Origin: Mycobacterium sp. 1274756.6
Lineage (GTDB): Bacteria; Actinomycetota; Actinomycetes; Mycobacteriales; Mycobacteriaceae
Assembly: GCF_001668625.1 (NCBI RefSeq)
Contig: NZ_LZLJ01000016.1
Span: forward strand, 1-64,000
DNA length: 64,000 bases
Direction: 5' to 3'
The position numbers were made by a program, and so were the translations under genes. The notes beneath the pieces are model-generated. The model was not told the DNA's origin. It ran no database searches and saw nothing but the letters and a program-made list of their open reading frames with translations. Position 1 is the stretch's first letter; each line of letters opens with the position of its first letter. This document shows positions 1 to 10,007 of this stretch, one piece after another.

Positions 1-72
1 GCCGCGCACCCAGATCCGCTCCATCGGCGTGACCGCGACCGGGTCGAGGATCCGCAGCTTCTCGGTGGCCGC
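1..72. repeat. Inverted copy of 779-850 (left arm)
   Basis: These 72 bases are the exact reverse complement of 779-850, which lies inside the neighbouring membrane-protein gene; identity stops at base 73. The segment sits where the N-terminal half of mmpS3 should be and puts an in-frame TGA (30-32) into that reading frame. It may continue left of the window. A fold-back join at a contig end is the simplest explanation; a true inverted duplication is the alternative. Confidence 0.9.
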
Positions 73-437
73 CGCCCCCGCCGCCGGTCGAGGAGCCCGA
101 ACCGGAGCCGGAGACGACCACCCCGGAGCCGACGACGACCACACCGACCACCACGACGCGCGCCGGCCCGCGGCAGGTCACCTACTCGGTGACCGGCACT
201 AAAGCCCCCGGCGACATCATCACGGTGACCTACATCGACGCCTCCGGGCGCCGGCGCACCCAGCGCAACGTCTACATCCCGTGGTCGATCACGCTCACGC
301 CGATCTCGACGTCCGAGGTCGGCTCCGTCGAGGCGTCCAGCCTGTTCCGGGTCAGCAAGCTCAATTGCTCGATCACCGCCAACGACGGAACCGTACTGTC
401 CTCCAACACCAACAACGCACCCCAGACGAGTTGCTGA
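72..437 (+). CDS. mmpS3: MmpS3-type membrane protein, 5'-truncated
   Basis: This is the 3' part (about 121 codons) of an MmpS-family gene. MmpS proteins are small single-pass periplasmic proteins, several of which partner MmpL transporters. What remains is a Pro/Glu/Thr-rich linker (Pro run, then PEPEPE and TTTT tracts, bases 72-165) followed by the conserved C-terminal domain. That domain begins around VTYSVTG, contains NVYIPWS and ends in KLNCSIT...PQTSC, with the two family cysteines. The N-terminal cytoplasmic part and the transmembrane helix are missing because the reading frame runs left into the inverted fragment at 1-72. The stop TGA overlaps the next start (ATGA), as expected for an operon with the following gene. 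In M. tuberculosis the protein is about 300 residues. Identity is firm; whether the truncation is biological is not. Confidence 0.8.
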   Translation, partial: PPPPPVEEPEPEPETTTPEPTTTTPTTTTRAGPRQVTYSVTGTKAPGDIITVTYIDASGRRRTQRNVYIPWSITLTPISTSEVGSVEASSLFRVSKLNCSITANDGTVLSSNTNNAPQTSC

Positions 438-1045
438 TGAGCCGAAAATTTGTCCCCACCCGGATCTCCCGATCGCCGGTCGACACCGACCGCATCCTCA
501 TCGGGGTGAGCGCGGTGATCTGGCTGGTCCTACTGGGCACCGGCGTCGCCGCGGTGGTGTCGCTGGTGAACCTGGGCCAGGGCAACAACCACAGCGAGGC
601 GGTCCGCAGCGGACACACGCCGTGGCTGCTCTACGTCATCGCGGTCGTCTCCGCGCTGGTCATCCTCGCCGCCATCCCGGTGTTGCTGCGGGCCCGCCAG
701 AACGCCGCCGCACCCGCGGTGACGCCGCGGCAGCCGGTGCGTCCCGACAAGTACCGCGCCGGCGTGGACAGCGGGGGAGCGGCCACCGAGAAGCTGCGGA
801 TCCTCGACCCGGTCGCGGTCACGCCGATGGAGCGGATCTGGGTGCGCGGCACCGTGCTGCTGGCCATCGCGGTGGGCGCGGCGCTGACCGCGGTGGCGAT
901 CGCCACCAACCTGATGGCCGTCGGCCGCGACGGCGTGGCCTGGGGCAGCTACGCGGTGGCGGGGCTGATCACCGCCGCGATGCCGGTGATCCCGTGGTTC
1001 TTCCTGCGTCAACTGCACGTACTGCTGGACCGAGAAACGGAGTGA
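437..1045 (+). CDS. Four-helix membrane protein, Rv2197c-like
   Basis: A 202-residue protein starting at an ATG that overlaps the mmpS3 stop. It has a short basic cytoplasmic N-terminus and four clear hydrophobic helices at about residues 20-45, 60-83, 135-160 and 170-197. A charged loop of about 50 residues separates helices 2 and 3. Family membership comes from position (mmpS3 upstream, qcr genes downstream in convergent orientation) and from the conserved opening with ISRSPVDTDRILIG. The function is unknown; the stable pairing with mmpS3 suggests a shared role at the envelope. Bases 779-850 inside this gene recur inverted at the window edge. Confidence 0.85.
   Translation: MSRKFVPTRISRSPVDTDRILIGVSAVIWLVLLGTGVAAVVSLVNLGQGNNHSEAVRSGHTPWLLYVIAVVSALVILAAIPVLLRARQNAAAPAVTPRQPVRPDKYRAGVDSGGAATEKLRILDPVAVTPMERIWVRGTVLLAIAVGAALTAVAIATNLMAVGRDGVAWGSYAVAGLITAAMPVIPWFFLRQLHVLLDRETE
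779..850. repeat. Inverted copy of 1-72 (right arm)
   Basis: The intact copy of the 72-base segment, lying in frame inside the Rv2197c-like membrane-protein gene. Since the reading frame through it is sound, this is the original and the copy at 1-72 is secondary. Confidence 0.9.
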
Positions 1046-1050
1046 GCTCG

Positions 1051-2040
1051 ATGCCCCTGCCTCCCGGTTCCCTGTCCACCACCCGCCCGAGCTGGCGGGC
1101 GCGGGCGGCCTACTCGGTGGGCGTGCGCGCCATCGGGCCGCTGACCCGCCGGTACCTCTCCGAGGACGGCAAGGTGCCGATCGCCGACCGGATGGTCACC
1201 GTCGGCAAGGCGGTGGAGCGGCTCTCCCGAGCGCAGCGGCGCCGGCCGTTCGTCCGTCGGCTGCAGATCACCCGCGACACCGTCGACGGCGTCACCGTGG
1301 AGACCGTCCGGGCGCCCGGCTGCACCGCGTCGCTGGCCGAGGGTGCGCTGCTGTACTTCCACGGCGGCGGCTTCTTCCTGGGCAATCTGGACTCCCACCT
1401 GCAGACCGTGGCGATCCTGGCCGAACGCACCGGGTTGCCGGTGGTGCACGTCGACTACCGGCAGCATCCCGCGGTGCGGGTGGACGGCTCGGTGCAGGAC
1501 TGTGTGACCGCCTACCGGTGGCTGCTGGAGCGTGGCGCCACGCCGCAGCGGGTGATCTTCGGTGGGGACTCGGCGGGCGGGTTCCTGGCCTTCGCCACCG
1601 CGCAGGCCGTCCGGCAGCAGGGCCTCGACGGCCCGGCCGGGGTGGTCGGGATCTCGCCGCTGCTCGACATCGACTGCGTCACCCGCAGCGAGCACGAGAA
1701 TGCCTGGCGGGACCCGGTGATCTGGGCCGCGGCGCTGCCGCCGATCATGGCCTGCGCGCGCCCCGACGAGGGTATCGCCGACCCGTCGCCGGTGCACGGC
1801 GACCTCGAGGACTTCCCGCCGTCGCTGATCGTGGTGGCCGAGAGCGAGGCGCTGCGCTGCGACGCCGAGCGCATGCACGACGCCCTGGTGGCCGCCGGGC
1901 GGCCCTGCGCCCTGCGGGTGTGGCCGCGGCAGCTGCACGCCTTCCCGGCGGTGTTCCCGTTCCTGCCGGAGAGCAAGGCGGCCTTCGACGCCATCGCCCG
2001 GTTCATCCAGGAGCGTATCGCCGCCGCCGACGACCGCTGA
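1051..2040 (+). CDS. Alpha/beta hydrolase, HSL (family IV) esterase/lipase
   Basis: A 329-residue esterase/lipase-type hydrolase of the hormone-sensitive-lipase family. It shows the oxyanion-hole motif HGGGF (about residue 106), the nucleophile elbow GDSAGG (about 172-177) and a C-terminal histidine in RQLHAF (about 296). The acid of the triad, usually Asp in a DxLxDE context, appears to be Glu in AESEALRCDA, a conservative change. There is no signal peptide. The ATG at 1051 has GGAG upstream and follows the previous stop by 5 bases, so it is probably co-transcribed with the membrane-protein gene. This hydrolase is not part of the familiar mmpS3-Rv2197c-qcrB order, so it is an accessory insertion. 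The substrate cannot be told from sequence; short-chain esters or lipids are typical. Confidence 0.85.
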   Translation: MPLPPGSLSTTRPSWRARAAYSVGVRAIGPLTRRYLSEDGKVPIADRMVTVGKAVERLSRAQRRRPFVRRLQITRDTVDGVTVETVRAPGCTASLAEGALLYFHGGGFFLGNLDSHLQTVAILAERTGLPVVHVDYRQHPAVRVDGSVQDCVTAYRWLLERGATPQRVIFGGDSAGGFLAFATAQAVRQQGLDGPAGVVGISPLLDIDCVTRSEHENAWRDPVIWAAALPPIMACARPDEGIADPSPVHGDLEDFPPSLIVVAESEALRCDAERMHDALVAAGRPCALRVWPRQLHAFPAVFPFLPESKAAFDAIARFIQERIAAADDR

Positions 2041-2087
2041 CCGCCGCGCGAACACCCGCTAACAGCCGCACACACACCCGCGAAAGA

Positions 2088-2129
2088 AGCGTCAGGGCGA
2101 GATCCGGAAAGGGATCCCGCCCTGACGCT
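2088..2129. terminator. Strong hairpin between convergent genes
   Basis: A 12-bp perfect stem (2088-2099 with 2118-2129, sense arm AGCGTCAGGGCG) continues after one mismatch into a 5-bp inner stem (2101-2105 with 2112-2116), with a 6-base loop. It lies between the hydrolase stop and the qcrB stop. There is no T tract on either side, so it is probably a bidirectional mycobacterial-type (U-less) terminator or mRNA 3'-end protector. Confidence 0.65.
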
Positions 2130-2145
2130 GCACTCGTGATGTCGG

Positions 2146-3786
2146 CTAGCGCTGACCGTCCGGGTACTCGTCGTCCTGGTGGTCGCGCAGCGCGGTCAGG
2201 GCCCGCTGCTCGGCGGCGTGCTGGGCGTCGCGCAGGGCGCGGTCCTCGCTGACCGGGTCGGCGAACAGGAAGCTGCCGGTACCCGGCGCGCCGCCCGAGC
2301 CGAGCTTGTTCATCTTCTTCGGCACCGGCGCGCCCTGGTACTCCAGCGGGATGGGGTGGCCGTGCTCGTCGACCGGGCCCAACGGCTGGTGCATCTCGAC
2401 GTAGGCGCCGTGCGGCAGCCGCTTGATGATGCCGGTCTCGACACCGTGCTCGAGCACCGCGCGGTCACTGCGCTGCAGCCCCACACACCAGCGGTAGGTC
2501 GCGAAGAACATGACCATCGGCAGCACCACCATGCCGATACGACCGATCCAGGTGGTCGCGTTCAGCGAGATGTGGAACTTCCAGGCGATGATGTCGTTCA
2601 TCGCGGCCAGGGTGAGGATCATGTAGAAGGTGATCGCCATGACCCCCAGGCCGGTGCGCACCGGGACGTCGCGGGGACGCTGCAGCAGGTTGTGGTGGGC
2701 GGTGTCGCGGCTGAACCGCCGCTCCAGGAACGGGTAGACGGCCAGCAGACCGAAGACCAGCCCCATGATCAGCGCCACCCACACCGAGCTGGGAATCGTG
2801 TAGCCGGCGACGTAGATCTCCCAGGCCGGCCAGAGGCGGGCCAGACCCTCGGTCCACATCATGTAGAAGTCGGGCTGGCTGCCCGCGGAGATCTGCGACG
2901 GCTTGTACGGGCCGAGGTTCCAGATCCCGTTGATCTGCATCAGCCCACCCATCAGGCCGAGCACCCCGGTGGTCAGCGCGAAGAACGCACCGGACTTCAC
3001 CGCGAACACCGGCATCACCCGCACGCCGACCACGTTGCGCTCGGTGCGGCCGGGGCCGGGGAACTGGGTGTGCTTCTGGAACCACACCAGCGCCAGGTGG
3101 ACACCGATGAGGGCCAGGATGATGCCCGGCAACAGCAGGATGTGCAGGGCGTACAGGCGCGGGATGATGATGTCGCCGGGGAAGTCCCCACCGAACAGCG
3201 CCCAGTGCAGCCAGGTGCCGATCACCGGCATGCCCAGCGTGATCGACGACAGCGCGGCGCGCAGGCCGATCCCGGAGAGCAGGTCGTCGGGCAGCGAGTA
3301 GCCGAAGTAGCCCTCGAACATGGCCAGGATCAGCAGCAGCGAGCCGATGATCCAGTTGGCCTCCCGCGGCCGGCGGAACGCGCCGGTGAAGAACACCCGG
3401 GCCAGGTGCACCATGATCGCCGCGGCGAACATCAGCGCCGCCCAGTGGTGGACCTGACGCACGAACAGCCCGCCGCGCACCTCGAAGGAGATGTTCAGCG
3501 CCGTCTCGTAGGCCCGCGACATCTGCACGCCGCGCAGCGGCTGGTAGACGCCGTTGTAGGTGACCTCGGCCATCGACGGGTCGAAGAACAGGGTGAGGTA
3601 CACCCCGGTGATCAGCAGCACCACGAAGCTGTACAGGGCGATCTCACCGAGCAGGAACGACCAGTGCGTCGGGAACACCTTGTTCAGCTGGCGGCGCAGC
3701 GCCGCCGACGGGTGGTAGCGGGAGTCGATGTCGTTGCCCTGCGCGGTGAGCAGGGCGCCGATCTTGGAGTTGTTGGTCGGACTCAT
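2146..3786 (-). CDS. qcrB: Cytochrome bc1 (bcc) complex subunit b
   Basis: QcrB, 546 residues, the quinol-oxidising membrane subunit of the bcc-aa3 supercomplex and the target of Q203/telacebec-type inhibitors in mycobacteria. It is highly hydrophobic, with many helices. The b-heme region includes HHWAALMFA (about residue 118) and a matching H-containing helix further on. [11 protein letters not shown] and [10 protein letters not shown] (replacing the classical PEWYF at the Qo site) are typical of actinobacteria. The length matches the family (about 549). A hydrophilic C-terminal tail carries [14 protein letters not shown]. The start codon overlaps the qcrA stop (ATGA), showing translational coupling. 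It is the last gene of the ctaE-qcrC-qcrA-qcrB operon. Confidence 0.97.
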   Translation of the reverse strand: MSPTNNSKIGALLTAQGNDIDSRYHPSAALRRQLNKVFPTHWSFLLGEIALYSFVVLLITGVYLTLFFDPSMAEVTYNGVYQPLRGVQMSRAYETALNISFEVRGGLFVRQVHHWAALMFAAAIMVHLARVFFTGAFRRPREANWIIGSLLLILAMFEGYFGYSLPDDLLSGIGLRAALSSITLGMPVIGTWLHWALFGGDFPGDIIIPRLYALHILLLPGIILALIGVHLALVWFQKHTQFPGPGRTERNVVGVRVMPVFAVKSGAFFALTTGVLGLMGGLMQINGIWNLGPYKPSQISAGSQPDFYMMWTEGLARLWPAWEIYVAGYTIPSSVWVALIMGLVFGLLAVYPFLERRFSRDTAHHNLLQRPRDVPVRTGLGVMAITFYMILTLAAMNDIIAWKFHISLNATTWIGRIGMVVLPMVMFFATYRWCVGLQRSDRAVLEHGVETGIIKRLPHGAYVEMHQPLGPVDEHGHPIPLEYQGAPVPKKMNKLGSGGAPGTGSFLFADPVSEDRALRDAQHAAEQRALTALRDHQDDEYPDGQR

Positions 3787-4957
3787 GAGGAACGCTCCCA
3801 GAATGCCGGTCCCACGGGCTCCACGAAGTCGCCGTTGGCGACCAGATACCCGTTCTTGTCGATGGTGATCGGCAGCTGCGCCAGGGCGCGGGCGGCCGGG
3901 CCGAAGATTGGCTTGGCGAAGTGCAACGCGTCGAACTGCGACTGGTGGCACGGGCAGAGGATGCGGTAGGTCTGCTGCTCGTACAGCGACGACGGGCAGC
4001 CCAGGTGCGAGCAGATCTTGGTGTAGGCGAACAGCGACCCGAAGTTGAAGCTCTCCTGACCCTTGCGGTAGGTCACCCGCTCCATGTCGTTGGGCTTGAT
4101 CCGGATCAGCATGACCGGGTTGCGCACACCCATGGTGATCGCGTGCAGCCGGTCCCGGGACTCCTCGGTGGTGCCGTCACCGTCGCTCTCGCGCCACGGG
4201 AAGACGGTCTCCATCCCGCCGGCGTCGATGTCCTCGGGGCGCATCTTGACGAACGCCCCGGGGCCGTGGGTGCCGGTGGAGCGGGTCAGGTAGATGGTCT
4301 CGCCGTGGTAGCGCGGCGTCCACCCCGAGGTCCACAGCTCGGCCTTCATCCCGTCGGCGGTCGGAACGACCGGCTTCCACGGGTTCTTGATGATGCCGCC
4401 CAGGCCGGCCACCACGGTGCCCAGCCCGAAGGCGCCGAAGCCGATCCCGACCGACAGGCCCAGCACCTTGCGGCGCCGGATCGTCGAACCCTCCAGCGCG
4501 TCGGTGAGGTTGGCGGCGACGGTCTTGCGGTCGATCTCCGCCGAGCCGTCGCCCTGACCGTCGTGCCGCTCCTGAACCGAGATCTCCTCGGGGATGAACT
4601 TCTTCTGGAACAGCACCGCGCCGATACCCAGGCACAGCACCGACATCCCGAAGGTGAACCCGTAGAGCGGGGTGGCGATGGAGTAGAGGAAGCCGCCGGG
4701 GTCGTCGACCGACTTGTACTCCCACGGCCAGAACAGGAACACCAGCAGCAGGGCGAGACCGAAGAACCCGGCCAGCAGGAACCACAGCGCCACCTGCCGT
4801 TCGGCGCGCTTCTCGGCGCGGGTGCCCTCGACCTGCCAGCGCGGCTCCTTGTAGACGGTCTCCACCCCGTCGAGCCGGCCGCCGAGCTCGACGAGCTCCT
4901 CGCGGGACATGGCGGCCAGCTCCGCGTCGTCGGGCCGGCCGGTGTTGTTGCTCTCGG

Positions 4958-4961
<4 letters not shown>
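3783..4961 (-). CDS. qcrA: Rieske iron-sulfur subunit of cytochrome bcc
   Basis: QcrA, 392 residues. It carries the [2Fe-2S] cluster that passes electrons from quinol to cytochrome cc. The ligand motifs are CSHLGC and CPCHQS near the C-terminus (about residues 325-350). Ahead of them are three hydrophobic helices, the extended actinobacterial arrangement, and an N-terminal acidic cytoplasmic segment beginning TESNNTGRP. The ATG is placed by its ATGA overlap with the qcrC stop; further upstream in-frame codons lie inside qcrC. It is somewhat shorter than the M. tuberculosis protein (about 429), mainly at the N-terminus. Confidence 0.97.
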
Positions 4962-6466
<1,505 letters not shown>

Positions 6467-6602
6467 TCTCCACCCGGGTCGCCGATTTGGTCGCAAACCG
6501 GTCACACCCGGGCGGGTTTCAGCAGCTTCTCAGCGGCTTGACACCTCCGCGGCGTGCGGTGGGCGTGCGGCGTGTCGCCGTCCGGCATGCGACGATCGGC
6601 GC

Positions 6603-7697
6603 GTGGTGGCGTCATCTCAGCAGCATTCCGGTCCGTCCTCGGGAGCCGAACCCGGCTGGTCGTGGTCGCAGATCCTGGCCCGCACGACGACGGGTCAAGA
6701 CCTGCAGCGCGGGCAGGCCGGCTGGGTGATGGAGCAGATCATGGCCGGCACCGCCACCCCGGCGCAGATCGCGGCGTTCGGCGTCTCGGTGAAGATGAAG
6801 GGTCCGACCGCCGCGGAGGTCGCCGAACTGGCCGACGTGATGCTGCACCACGCCCGCCGGATGCCCACCGAGGCGATCGGCACCGACACCGTCGACGTCG
6901 TCGGCACCGGCGGCGACGGGGTCAGCACGGTGAACCTGTCGACGATGGCGGCCATCGTGGTGGCCGCCGCCGGCGTGCCGGTGGTCAAGCACGGCAACCG
7001 GGCGGCGTCCTCGCTCTCCGGCGGCGCCGACACCCTCGAGGCGCTGGGGGTGCGCATCGACCTGCGGCCCGAGGACGTCGCCCGCAGCGTCGCCGAGGTG
7101 GGGATCGGGTTCTGCTTCGCCCCGCAGTTCCAGCCGTCCTACCGGCACGCGTCCGCGCCGCGCCGCGAGATCGGTGTGCCCACCGTGTTCAACCTGCTGG
7201 GCCCGCTGACCAACCCGGCCCGGCCCCGCGCCGGGCTGATCGGCTGCGCGTTCGCCGAGCTGGCGCCGGTGATGGCCGGCGTGTTCGCGGCCCGCCGCTC
7301 CAGCGTGCTGGTGGTCCACGGCGACGACGGGCTCGACGAACTGACCACCACCACGACGAGCACCATCTGGCGGGTGCAGGCCGGCACCGTGGAGAAGGTG
7401 ACGTTCGACCCGGCCGGGTTCGGGTTCGCCCGCGCCGAGCTCGACCAGCTCGTCGGCGGCGACGCCGAAACCAACGCGGCCGAGGCGCGCGCGGTGCTGG
7501 CCGGGGTCGCCGGCCCGGTCCGCGACGCCGTCATCCTCAACGCCGCCGGGGCGATGGTCGCCCACACCGGCCTATCCAGCAGCGCCGAATGGCTGCCGGC
7601 CTGGGAGGACGGCCTGGCCCGCGCCACCGAGGCGATCGACAGCGGGGCCGCCGAACAGCTGCTCGCGCGTTGGGTGCGGTTCGGCCAGCAGCTCTGA
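6603..7697 (+). CDS. trpD: Anthranilate phosphoribosyltransferase
   Basis: TrpD, 364 residues, joins anthranilate and PRPP to give phosphoribosyl-anthranilate in tryptophan synthesis. Recognisable motifs are the PRPP loop GTGGDG (about residue 101), NLSTMAA, the KHGNR motif (about 128) and the hinge [10 protein letters not shown]. It is a lone biosynthetic gene away from other trp genes, as in other mycobacteria. The start is GTG at 6603 (a second GTG follows at once); no convincing Shine-Dalgarno sequence is seen. Its last 126 bases are also coding on the other strand for the C-terminus of the DnaQ/GIY-YIG protein. Confidence 0.95.
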   Translation: MVASSQQHSGPSSGAEPGWSWSQILARTTTGQDLQRGQAGWVMEQIMAGTATPAQIAAFGVSVKMKGPTAAEVAELADVMLHHARRMPTEAIGTDTVDVVGTGGDGVSTVNLSTMAAIVVAAAGVPVVKHGNRAASSLSGGADTLEALGVRIDLRPEDVARSVAEVGIGFCFAPQFQPSYRHASAPRREIGVPTVFNLLGPLTNPARPRAGLIGCAFAELAPVMAGVFAARRSSVLVVHGDDGLDELTTTTTSTIWRVQAGTVEKVTFDPAGFGFARAELDQLVGGDAETNAAEARAVLAGVAGPVRDAVILNAAGAMVAHTGLSSSAEWLPAWEDGLARATEAIDSGAAEQLLARWVRFGQQL

Positions 7698-9473
7698 GCG
7701 GTCGGCCACCGCGTCGCCGAGGGCCTGCTCGGCGGCGAGCCGCGCCGACCGGGCCGCGCCCGACCAGTCCGCCCACGCCCCCGCCGATCCCAGCGGAGTG
7801 GACCAGCCCGGCTCCTCGGCGCGCACGATGCGCACCCCCGGGCCGGCCAGCCAGCGGGCGATCAGCGCGGTCTCCTCGACCAGCGCCCCGCCCAGCGGCG
7901 CCGGTTCGGGCAGGACGGTCTGGGCGGCGGCGGTGATCGCCGCCACCACCGGCAGCGGCGGCACCCCGCGGGCCGCCGACCCGGCCGCCGCCAGCTGGCC
8001 GTGGCGGATCACCGCCAGCCGCCAGCCGCCGGCCCCGTCGGGGGCCGCGGCGACCAGTTCGGGCACCGCGGCCAGCGCCCGCAGCCGCTGCCCGCGCCAG
8101 AGCACCTCGACGGCGGCGGCCACCCGGTCGCGCAGCCGCGCGGCGCTTTCGTAGCGGTGGTCGGCGGCGAGCTCGGCGACGCGGCGCACCGCGGCGCCGA
8201 TCGGGGTGCTGTCGGTGCCGTCGAGCAGGGCCGCCGCGCGGGCCACCGCCGCCGCGTACTGGGTGGCGCTGAGCCCCACCGTCGCCGGGCAGGGCGCGAC
8301 CTCGCGCGGCGGGCAGGAGTGCACGGCGGCGCGGGCCAGCCGCGCGGTGCAGGTCCGCAGCCCGGTGAACCGGGCCAGCAGCGCCCCGGTCTCGGTGGCC
8401 TCGGCGCGGGAGCGGAACGGGCCCACCGCGCGGTCGTGGCGCGGGGAGCGCACCACCGACCAGCGCGGGAACGCCTCGTCGGTCAGGGTCAGCCACCACC
8501 ACCGGCGCGGGAACTTCGACCGGCGGTTGTACGGCGGGGCGTGGGCGGCCAGCAGCCGCAGTTCCCGCACCCCGGCCTCCAGCGGATGGGCGCACTCGAC
8601 GTGGTCGACCCGCCCGGCCAGGCCGACCATCTCGGTCATCCGGGAGCGCCGCTCCGCCCCGGTGAAGTACTGGCCCACCCGCCGGCGCAGGTCGGTGGCG
8701 GTGCCGATGTAGAGCACCTCCCCGGAGGCGGCGCGGAACAGATACACCCCCGGCCGGCGCGGCAGGTCCGCGGCGAGCACCCGCTTGCGGCGCTGGGCGG
8801 CCGGGACGGCGGGCAGGTAGTCCCGCAGCTCGGCGTAGCTGTGCACGCCCTGGTTGCCGACCCGCTCGATCAGCGCGTGCAGCACCTCCACGGTCGCGCG
8901 GGCGTCGTCGAGCGCGCGGTGGGTGGGCTGCACCGAGACGCCGAGCAGCCGGGACACCGCCGCCAGCCGCACGCTGGGGGCCTCGTCGCGGCTGAGCACC
9001 CGGCGGGCCAGCCGCACCGTGCACAGCACCGGCGGGCGCGGCCAGGCCAGCCCGCAGCCGGCGGCGGCGGCGCGCAGGAACCCCACGTCGAACCCGGCGT
9101 TGTGGGCCACCAGCACCGCGCCCCGCCCGAACTCGCTGAATTCCAGGAACGACGGCAGCACCGCCTCGATGGTCGGGGCGGTGCGCACCATGGCGGTGGT
9201 GATGCCGGTCAACTCCACGATCCGCGGCGGGATGCCGCGGCGCGGGTCGACCAGGGTGGCGAATTCGCCGAGGACCTCCCCGCCGCGCACCTTGACCGCG
9301 CCGATCTCGGTGATCGCGTCGGGCCGGTCCCCGGCGGCGCTGCCGCCGGTGGTCTCCAGGTCGACCACGACGAAGGTGGTCTCGGCCAGCGCGGTGTCGC
9401 CGGCCGCGTCGGCGTCGGCGCCCAGCCCGGGCAGGCTGAGCTGGGTCACCTCGGGGGGTGCGGGGAGGGCCAC
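7572..9473 (-). CDS. DnaQ-like exonuclease fused to GIY-YIG (UvrC-type) nuclease
   Basis: About 633 residues, Rv2191-like. The N-terminal half is a DEDDh 3'-5' exonuclease: [10 protein letters not shown] carries motif [12 protein letters not shown] motif II, and [10 protein letters not shown] motif III. Next comes a GIY-YIG domain like the UvrC N-terminus ([22 protein letters not shown]). The C-terminal 300 residues, with [13 protein letters not shown] cysteines, resemble the rest of the Cho/UvrC-like family only loosely. A role in DNA repair or proofreading is inferred. Several starts are possible; GTG at 9473 is preferred because TACCGT ends eight bases before it, and GTG 9479 is equally in frame. 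The 3' end overlaps trpD antisense by 126 bases, an unusually long convergent overlap. Confidence 0.85.
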   Translation of the reverse strand: MALPAPPEVTQLSLPGLGADADAAGDTALAETTFVVVDLETTGGSAAGDRPDAITEIGAVKVRGGEVLGEFATLVDPRRGIPPRIVELTGITTAMVRTAPTIEAVLPSFLEFSEFGRGAVLVAHNAGFDVGFLRAAAAGCGLAWPRPPVLCTVRLARRVLSRDEAPSVRLAAVSRLLGVSVQPTHRALDDARATVEVLHALIERVGNQGVHSYAELRDYLPAVPAAQRRKRVLAADLPRRPGVYLFRAASGEVLYIGTATDLRRRVGQYFTGAERRSRMTEMVGLAGRVDHVECAHPLEAGVRELRLLAAHAPPYNRRSKFPRRWWWLTLTDEAFPRWSVVRSPRHDRAVGPFRSRAEATETGALLARFTGLRTCTARLARAAVHSCPPREVAPCPATVGLSATQYAAAVARAAALLDGTDSTPIGAAVRRVAELAADHRYESAARLRDRVAAAVEVLWRGQRLRALAAVPELVAAAPDGAGGWRLAVIRHGQLAAAGSAARGVPPLPVVAAITAAAQTVLPEPAPLGGALVEETALIARWLAGPGVRIVRAEEPGWSTPLGSAGAWADWSGAARSARLAAEQALGDAVADRSELLAEPHPTREQLFGGPAVDRLGGAGQAVLPGRQPFGAAG

Positions 9474-9481
9474 ACTCACCG

Positions 9482-9487
9482 ACGGTA
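9482..9487 (-). promoter_or_regulatory. Candidate -10 box of DnaQ/GIY-YIG gene
   Basis: TACCGT on the minus strand (9487-9482) matches TANNNT and stands eight bases before GTG 9473, consistent with a leaderless or near-leaderless transcript. Confidence 0.35.
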
Positions 9488-9588
9488 GGCAACCGCTCGG
9501 ACATCGCGGTGCGGCCACGCCGGGCGGGTTGTCGGTGGCCGCGGTTAGCGTGCCGGGCAACCGGACCGCAGCAACGAGAGGATCCCCC

Positions 9589-9846
9589 GTGGCCCATCCG
9601 CATCAGCCCACGCCCGCCGCGCCGTCGCCCCCACCGGCCGACGGCGCCCCGGTGCTCATCGACTGCGATACCTGCGCGGTGCGCGGCCCGGCCTGTCAGG
9701 ACTGCGTGGTCAGCGTTCTGCTCGGGGTGCCGACCACGTTGCACGACGACGAGCGGGCGGCGCTGGACGTGCTCGCCGAAGCCGGCCTGGCGCCGCGGCT
9801 GCGGCTCGTGCCGATTCGGGACGGCGGCGAGTCTGGGGTAGCCTGA
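9589..9846 (+). CDS. Small conserved actinobacterial Cys protein
   Basis: An 85-residue protein starting at GTG 9589 with GAGAGG nine bases upstream. The Pro/Ala-rich N-terminus is followed by [14 protein letters not shown], a C-x2-C-x6-C-x2-C arrangement that could bind zinc or an iron-sulfur cluster, then a short helical tail ([13 protein letters not shown]). I recall similar short proteins in other actinobacteria next to cell-wall hydrolase genes, but no function is known to me. It lies upstream of, and collinear with, the NlpC/P60 hydrolase and may share its control. The cysteine pattern and good ribosome site argue that it is real. Confidence 0.7.
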   Translation: MAHPHQPTPAAPSPPPADGAPVLIDCDTCAVRGPACQDCVVSVLLGVPTTLHDDERAALDVLAEAGLAPRLRLVPIRDGGESGVA

Positions 9847-9883
9847 CCGCGGCGTGTCTGTCCGCGGGGCGACGGCTGACTGA

Positions 9884-9889
9884 TAGAGT
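9884..9889 (+). promoter_or_regulatory. Candidate -10 for NlpC/P60 gene
   Basis: TAGAGT matches TANNNT inside the 160-base gap before the hydrolase gene and would leave a leader of about 110 bases. The leader also holds CGTAACC (9920-9930), resembling one half of the GTAAC-type sites reported for the regulator MtrA at other cell-wall hydrolase genes; a second good half-site is not evident. Confidence 0.3.
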
Positions 9890-10007
9890 TCCAGCCCTGG
9901 TAGACAGGGACGAGACCATTTCGTAACCTGTTCGAGATCAAAGTTCAATCGACGGTTCGGGGCCGTGGGGGGGCCGTGCCGTCGAGCGCAGTTGTGAGGA
10001 TGCCATC

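Noticed and set aside
2179..3969. Long open frame on the plus strand opposite qcrB
   Set aside because: Shadow frame of high-G+C coding DNA; composition is His/Arg/Gln/Asp-rich with no domain, while the minus strand encodes a full QcrB.
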